A stretch of DNA of 64,000 nt from JAGIBJ01 sp032119795 (GTDB lineage: Bacteria; Actinomycetota; Thermoleophilia; Solirubrobacterales; Solirubrobacteraceae), in assembly GCA_032119795.1 (NCBI GenBank), contig JAUMFO010000008.1, forward strand, positions 124,001-188,000, given 5' to 3'. The position numbers and the translations under genes are program-made. This document shows positions 60,363 to 64,000 of the stretch, in pieces (position 1 is the first letter of the stretch; each line of letters opens with the position of its first letter). The notes under the pieces were generated by a model, which was given only the letters and a program-made list of their open reading frames with translations, searched no databases and was not told the DNA's origin.

Positions 60363-61724
60363 TCAGACGGCCTGAGGCGTCTGGCTTGCCTGAGCGCTGG
60401 GCTGCGGGGCCAGCCCGCGGCCGACGCCCTCATAGGTCAGCCCGGCCTGCGTCGCCGCGGCGGGGCTCAGCAGGTTGCGCCCGTCGATGAAGACGGTGCC
60501 GCGCATCGCGGTCGCGACGTGCGCGAGGTCGAGGTCTTTGAACTCCGGCCACTCGGTCACGAGTACCACGGCGTCAGCGCCGGCGATCGCGGCATCAGCA
60601 GAGTCGACGATCTCCACGCCCTTGAGGAGCTTGCCCGCCTCCTCACCAGCGATCGGGTCGTAGCCGATCACCTCGGCGCCGTCGGCGATCAAGCGCGCCG
60701 ACAGCACGAGCGAGGACGCCTCGCGCATGTCGTCGGTCTCCGGCTTGAACGCCAGACCCAGCAGCGCGATGCGCTTGCCGACCAACGATCCCAGATGCTT
60801 CTGGAGCTTCTGGATCACGCGGCGCTTCTGCAGCTCGTTGACCTCAATCACCGCGTTGAGCAGCTGGAAATGGTAGCCCGAGTTGCCCGCCAGCTGCTTG
60901 AGTGCAGAGACGTCCTTGGGGAAGCACGAGCCACCAAAGCCGATGCCGGCCTTGAGGAACTTCGGACCGATGCGATCGTCCAGGCCCATGCCCTTGGCGA
61001 CCTCGGTCACGTCGGCGCCCGTCTCCTCACAAACGTTGGCGATCTCGTTGATGAACGAGATCTTCGTCGCCAGGAACGCGTTCGACGCAAGCTTGACCAT
61101 CTCGGCCGACTTGATGTCGGTCCGGACGAGCTCGCCGCGCTGCTGCCCGCCGTAGTCGCCCGAGAGCACCGGGCGGTACAGCTCGGTGACGGCGTCGCCA
61201 GCCCAGCCACCCTCGTCGCCGATCACGACGCGGTCGGGATCCAGGAAGTCGGCGATCGCCGTGCCCTCCTTCAGGAACTCCGGGCACGAGACGTAACGGA
61301 AGCCGCTCTTGCCCTGCTCCTCGAAGATGCGCTTGATCGCCTCGCCCGTCCCAACCGGAACCGTCGACTTCATCACCAGGGCGTGCGTCTCAGACGGCGG
61401 CATCGCGCCGACGACCGCATGGACGGCCGAGAGGTCGGCATCGCCGGAGTACGTCGGCGGAGTACCAACGGCCACGAAGAGCAGCCGGGCGCGGTCGAGG
61501 GCCTCAGAGAGATCGGTGGTGAACGTCAAGCGGTCACGGTTCTTCTCCACCAGCTCAGCCAAGCCGGGCTCGTAGATCGGAATCTCACCGGCCTTGAGCC
61601 GCTCGATCTTGCCGGCGTCGATATCAACGCAGACGACCTCGCTCCCGAGCTCTGCAAAGCCAACAGCGGTCACAAGACCGACGTAGCCCGTGCCGATAAC
61701 GCCAATCGGTTCGCGAACAGACAT
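60363..61724 (-). CDS. ugd: UDP-glucose 6-dehydrogenase
   Basis: A 453-residue NAD-dependent enzyme oxidising UDP-glucose to UDP-glucuronate. NAD motif GVIGTGYVGLVTAVGFAE is at the start; STVPVGTGE, CPEFLKEG, LASNAFLATKISFINE and the catalytic Cys in FGGSCFPKD follow in family order; the C-terminal domain has GLAFKPETDDMREA. UDP-glucuronate feeds capsule, teichuronate or arabinose-type polymer synthesis, in keeping with LCP ligases upstream. TAGGCT lies 8 nt before the ATG. First gene of the sugar sub-operon. Confidence 0.95.
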   Translation of the reverse strand: MSVREPIGVIGTGYVGLVTAVGFAELGSEVVCVDIDAGKIERLKAGEIPIYEPGLAELVEKNRDRLTFTTDLSEALDRARLLFVAVGTPPTYSGDADLSAVHAVVGAMPPSETHALVMKSTVPVGTGEAIKRIFEEQGKSGFRYVSCPEFLKEGTAIADFLDPDRVVIGDEGGWAGDAVTELYRPVLSGDYGGQQRGELVRTDIKSAEMVKLASNAFLATKISFINEIANVCEETGADVTEVAKGMGLDDRIGPKFLKAGIGFGGSCFPKDVSALKQLAGNSGYHFQLLNAVIEVNELQKRRVIQKLQKHLGSLVGKRIALLGLAFKPETDDMREASSLVLSARLIADGAEVIGYDPIAGEEAGKLLKGVEIVDSADAAIAGADAVVLVTEWPEFKDLDLAHVATAMRGTVFIDGRNLLSPAAATQAGLTYEGVGRGLAPQPSAQASQTPQAV

Positions 61725-61732
61725 GGCCGGGG

Positions 61733-61738
61733 AGCCTA
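61733..61738 (-). promoter_or_regulatory. -10 element TAGGCT for ugd
   Basis: Minus-strand TAGGCT ends 8 nt before the ATG at 61724; the sugar sub-operon has its own leaderless promoter. Confidence 0.5.
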
Positions 61739-61820
61739 CCGACGTCTCGCCGTCGCCGTCGCCGACGCGATCACAGAAGGACGAGTGTTGAGCCGTCCTC
61801 AGGAGGTGCTGCTTGCGCCG

Positions 61821-63332
61821 TTACCCCGGAACCCGGCGCAGATTGGAGGCGATGTCGAGCATCTGTGCGTTGGTCAAGCGGTTCGAGATCGTGTTACTGA
61901 CCCAGTACACGCCCTTGGGGGTCTTCCAGGCGATGAGGCGGTAGCGGCCGCCGGGCGCCCCGTAGAGGAGCAGTTTGCGGCCCGCGCGGGTGACCTGCCG
62001 GTGCTGCTCATCGAGGATCGGGGGGTTGCGCCAGGTGGTGCCCTGCACGCCGTAATACTGGCCGTTCTCGCCGTAGTAGAGCGACAGGCGGTACGACGGG
62101 GAGCGCTTCTTGGTGCGCGACACGATCTGGTAGGTCCGCACGCCGTCCGTCGACGTGTAGCCGCCTTGCGCGAGCCGGGCGCTCGGGTAATAGACGGGAA
62201 GCTTTCCGCCCGCGAGGTCAAACGAGGCCTTCGTGAGCTCAGGCTTGTTCATCTCGTCCGGGACGCGGATGAGGCCCTTCGCCAGGCCGCTCTTCTTGAC
62301 GGCCTTCTTCGTCGTCTTCTTGCGGACCGACTCCACCTCGCTGGAGTCCGCGGACGGCCCACGAGCAGCGCGGAGCTGCGTGAACTCGCGGCGCATCGTG
62401 CCCAGATTCTTGTCGCTGATCGTGACGTACGTGTCGCTCGGATCCAGGCTGGTGTCGCCGCGGAATTTGATGTTGCGGACGGGCTGTTCGGCGGAGTTGA
62501 GCGCGAGCTTCAGCAGGCTGAGGATCGCCGTGGAACTCGTGATGTCGGTCTGGCTGTAGGTCGCGAAGATCCGAATGAGCGTCTTACGGTCGTCGACGAT
62601 CTGCGACGCCGCGATCTGCCCCTTGGCCGACCGCAGGAACTCCTGTTGGCGGGCGCCGCGCACGAAGTCGGAGTCCAAATGGCGGTAGCGGACCCAGTCA
62701 AGGGAGTCCTCACCGCAGAGCAGCTGGTAGCCGGACTTCACGTCGATCTTGGCGTAGCGATCGCCGCCCTGGCTGTTGTCGTTGAAGTAGGTCCGGTCGA
62801 TGTCCTGGTAGAGGCAGCCGAGGCGGTTGACGGCCCGCTGGAAGGCGCCGAAGTTGATGATCACCACGTGGTGGATCGGCACGTCGAGAAGTTTGCGGAC
62901 GGAGCGGATCGAGAAGTTCGGGCCGCCGTCGGAGAAGGCCTCGTTGATCTTCGCGGTGCGGAAACCACCGCCCTTGGTCGGGATCTCGGCTTTGGTATCT
63001 CGCGGGATAGACAGGACCGCCGTAGCGCCCTGCTCGGGATCGAGACGCACGAGCATCAACGTGTCGGAGAGGGCGCCCTCCCGGTAGCCGTCGACGGCCT
63101 TTTTGCTGCGCTTGTCGGAACCGATCAGCAGCAACGTCTGCGGTTTGCCGGGCGGAACGTCGTCGAGCGCGCCCTTGGTCTTGGTGTCGAGCGCGGTGCC
63201 GAACTCCTCGATCGTGTCGGACACGCCCTCGAGCTGCAGGAGCGCGGCCGACGCCGACGCGACACCGGCCAAGAGGACGACGACGAAGAGCGCCCCGATG
63301 TACTGGGGCCAATGACGTTTGGTCGGCTGCAC
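61821..63332 (-). CDS. LytR-CpsA-Psr (LCP) family envelope polymer ligase
   Basis: A 503-residue membrane-anchored phosphotransferase that attaches secondary polymers to peptidoglycan. One N-terminal helix (YIGALFVVVLLAGVASASAA) anchors an outer LCP domain: DTLMLVRLDP, SIPRDTKAEI, KINEAFSDGG, VIINFGAFQ and DWVRYRHLDSDFVRG with the catalytic Arg/Asp set. About 170 residues after the LCP domain a second domain starts (KLPVYYPSARLAQGGYTS ... YYGVQGTTWRNPPILDE ... WVSNTISNRLTNAQM). GTG 63332 has TAGAAT 9 nt upstream. A close paralogue lies directly upstream on the same strand. Confidence 0.93.
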   Translation of the reverse strand: MQPTKRHWPQYIGALFVVVLLAGVASASAALLQLEGVSDTIEEFGTALDTKTKGALDDVPPGKPQTLLLIGSDKRSKKAVDGYREGALSDTLMLVRLDPEQGATAVLSIPRDTKAEIPTKGGGFRTAKINEAFSDGGPNFSIRSVRKLLDVPIHHVVIINFGAFQRAVNRLGCLYQDIDRTYFNDNSQGGDRYAKIDVKSGYQLLCGEDSLDWVRYRHLDSDFVRGARQQEFLRSAKGQIAASQIVDDRKTLIRIFATYSQTDITSSTAILSLLKLALNSAEQPVRNIKFRGDTSLDPSDTYVTISDKNLGTMRREFTQLRAARGPSADSSEVESVRKKTTKKAVKKSGLAKGLIRVPDEMNKPELTKASFDLAGGKLPVYYPSARLAQGGYTSTDGVRTYQIVSRTKKRSPSYRLSLYYGENGQYYGVQGTTWRNPPILDEQHRQVTRAGRKLLLYGAPGGRYRLIAWKTPKGVYWVSNTISNRLTNAQMLDIASNLRRVPG

Positions 63333-63388
63333 GAAGCGGCGATTCTAGTTCAGTGTCCGGGCGATTCGACCCGCGCCTGCGCGCCGAC

Positions 63389-64000
63389 TCACCCGGGGAC
63401 CTTCGTGAGGCTGGCGGCGATGTCGAGCATCTGGCTGTTCGTGAGGGCGAGCGACAGCGAGTTGCTAACCCAGTAGGCGCCCTGATCGGTCTGCCACGCC
63501 ACGAGCTTGGTGCGGGAGGCCGCCTTGTAGACCTGCAGCGTGCGGCCCCTGCGGGTCACCGACGAGTGCGTTCCGCGCAGGATCGGCGCGTCTTTCCAGG
63601 TCGTCCCTTGCACGCCGTAGTACTGGCCGAAGTACTTGCCTTCGCCGAGCGCGTAGGTGAGCCGGAACGCGGGGTACCCCACCTTGGAGAACCGGCTCTT
63701 CTTGATGGCGTAGGCGCGGGCAGGGTCGCGCGAGGCGTAGCCGCCGACCGCCATACGGACCGACGGGTAGTACACGGGCAGTTTGCCCGCGGCGAGCTTG
63801 AACGACGCGTCGACGAGTTCGGGTTTGGTGGCCTCCGAAGCGACTTCTACGAGGCCGGTGGCGAGCCCCTTCTTCTGCGTCGTGGCCTTCTTCGAGGTCT
63901 TGCCTTCGCTCTTGGCCTTCGTCGACGTCGTCTGGCCCTTGGAGGCTTCGAGGCGCTCGAACTCGCGCTTCATGACGGCGATGTCGGCTGGCCGGACCTC
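63389..64000 (-). CDS. LCP family ligase paralogue, C-terminal part (runs off the window)
   Basis: The frame is open to the window end; 203 residues are visible. They match the C-terminal domain of the downstream LCP gene segment by segment: KLPVYYPSVRMAVGGYAS, QYYGVQGTTWKDAPIL, YWVSNSLSLALTNSQMLDIA, ending LTKVPG. Before that comes a Lys/Thr/Ser-rich linker as in the paralogue. The catalytic LCP domain must lie beyond 64000. The pair is a tandem duplication with 56 nt between the genes. Confidence 0.9.
   Translation of the reverse strand, partial: EVRPADIAVMKREFERLEASKGQTTSTKAKSEGKTSKKATTQKKGLATGLVEVASEATKPELVDASFKLAAGKLPVYYPSVRMAVGGYASRDPARAYAIKKSRFSKVGYPAFRLTYALGEGKYFGQYYGVQGTTWKDAPILRGTHSSVTRRGRTLQVYKAASRTKLVAWQTDQGAYWVSNSLSLALTNSQMLDIAASLTKVPG

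Noticed and set aside
60519..63476. A 985-codon open frame on the plus strand through ugd and the LCP gene
   Set aside because: It is the antisense shadow of clear genes; at this GC content stop codons are rare in the opposite frames. It has no family motif.

Overview
The window is about 64 kb of very GC-rich chromosomal DNA (roughly 68-70% by eye). It has dense coding, almost no mobile DNA, and no rRNA, tRNA or CRISPR that I could find. The gene set points to a deep-branching actinobacterium, most likely Thermoleophilia (Solirubrobacter/Patulibacter/Conexibacter-like). The evidence is comF-hpf-secA-prfB synteny, ftsEX near smpB, a GXY collagen-like secreted protein, tandem LytR-CpsA-Psr proteins, TTG/GTG starts, and a repeated leaderless promoter layout (TANNNT about 7 nt before the start codon, no Shine-Dalgarno) at 14 genes. 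The lineage is an inference from gene content, not a measured placement.

Layout. 1-7.6 kb: end of a nitrilase-family amidohydrolase, an acyl-CoA ligase, an M3 oligoendopeptidase coupled to an M50 membrane protease, and a Pro-rich repeat membrane protein. 7.6-14.6 kb: smpB, an RNase R-like exonuclease and an S41 protease form one minus-strand run downstream of ftsE-ftsX; an M16 zinc protease lies divergent. 14.7-18.0 kb: TetR/alpha-beta hydrolase divergon with a visible operator, a VOC protein, nadA. 18.2-24.5 kb: a 2074-residue pseudokinase-ATPase-TPR-GAF-PAS-GGDEF-EAL signalling protein. 24.5-27.5 kb: nadC and a secreted trypsin-like protease. 27.6-34.2 kb: prfB, secA, hpf, comF and divergent ctaG. 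34.2-38.8 kb: an unknown zinc-ribbon membrane protein, a deletion scar joining remnants of a tautomerase gene and a TetR gene, a nucleotidyltransferase, a divergent adenosylhomocysteinase-like protein and its TetR neighbour.

38.8-46.9 kb: a 0.7 kb gene-free stretch holding a terminator hairpin and a perfect CRP/GlxR-type box. It is followed by a tightly coupled five-gene operon (patatin lipase, GMC oxidoreductase, Lys/Pro/Ala-tailed protein, unknown protein, DyP peroxidase) that overlaps tail-to-tail with a catalase-fold gene. Together these look like a dedicated lipid release/oxidation/peroxide-handling system and are the best candidate for an undescribed pathway. 46.9-51.4 kb: SDR, VTT-domain membrane protein, MMPL transporter, TfoX-like protein. 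51.7-55.3 kb: canonical ahcY with an operator-like inverted repeat over its promoter, divergent from the collagen-like gene. 55.3-64 kb: MerR, a secreted Asp-box repeat protein, then a minus-strand envelope polysaccharide block: two LCP ligases, UDP-glucose dehydrogenase, sugar nucleotidyltransferase and a SIS-domain sugar-phosphate isomerase.

How they fit: much of the window serves the cell envelope (SecA, FtsEX, LCP, UDP-sugars, MMPL, secreted proteases and repeat proteins), translation quality control and ribosome hibernation (SmpB, RNase R, RF2, HPF), and NAD and methyl-cycle metabolism (NadA, NadC, AhcY).
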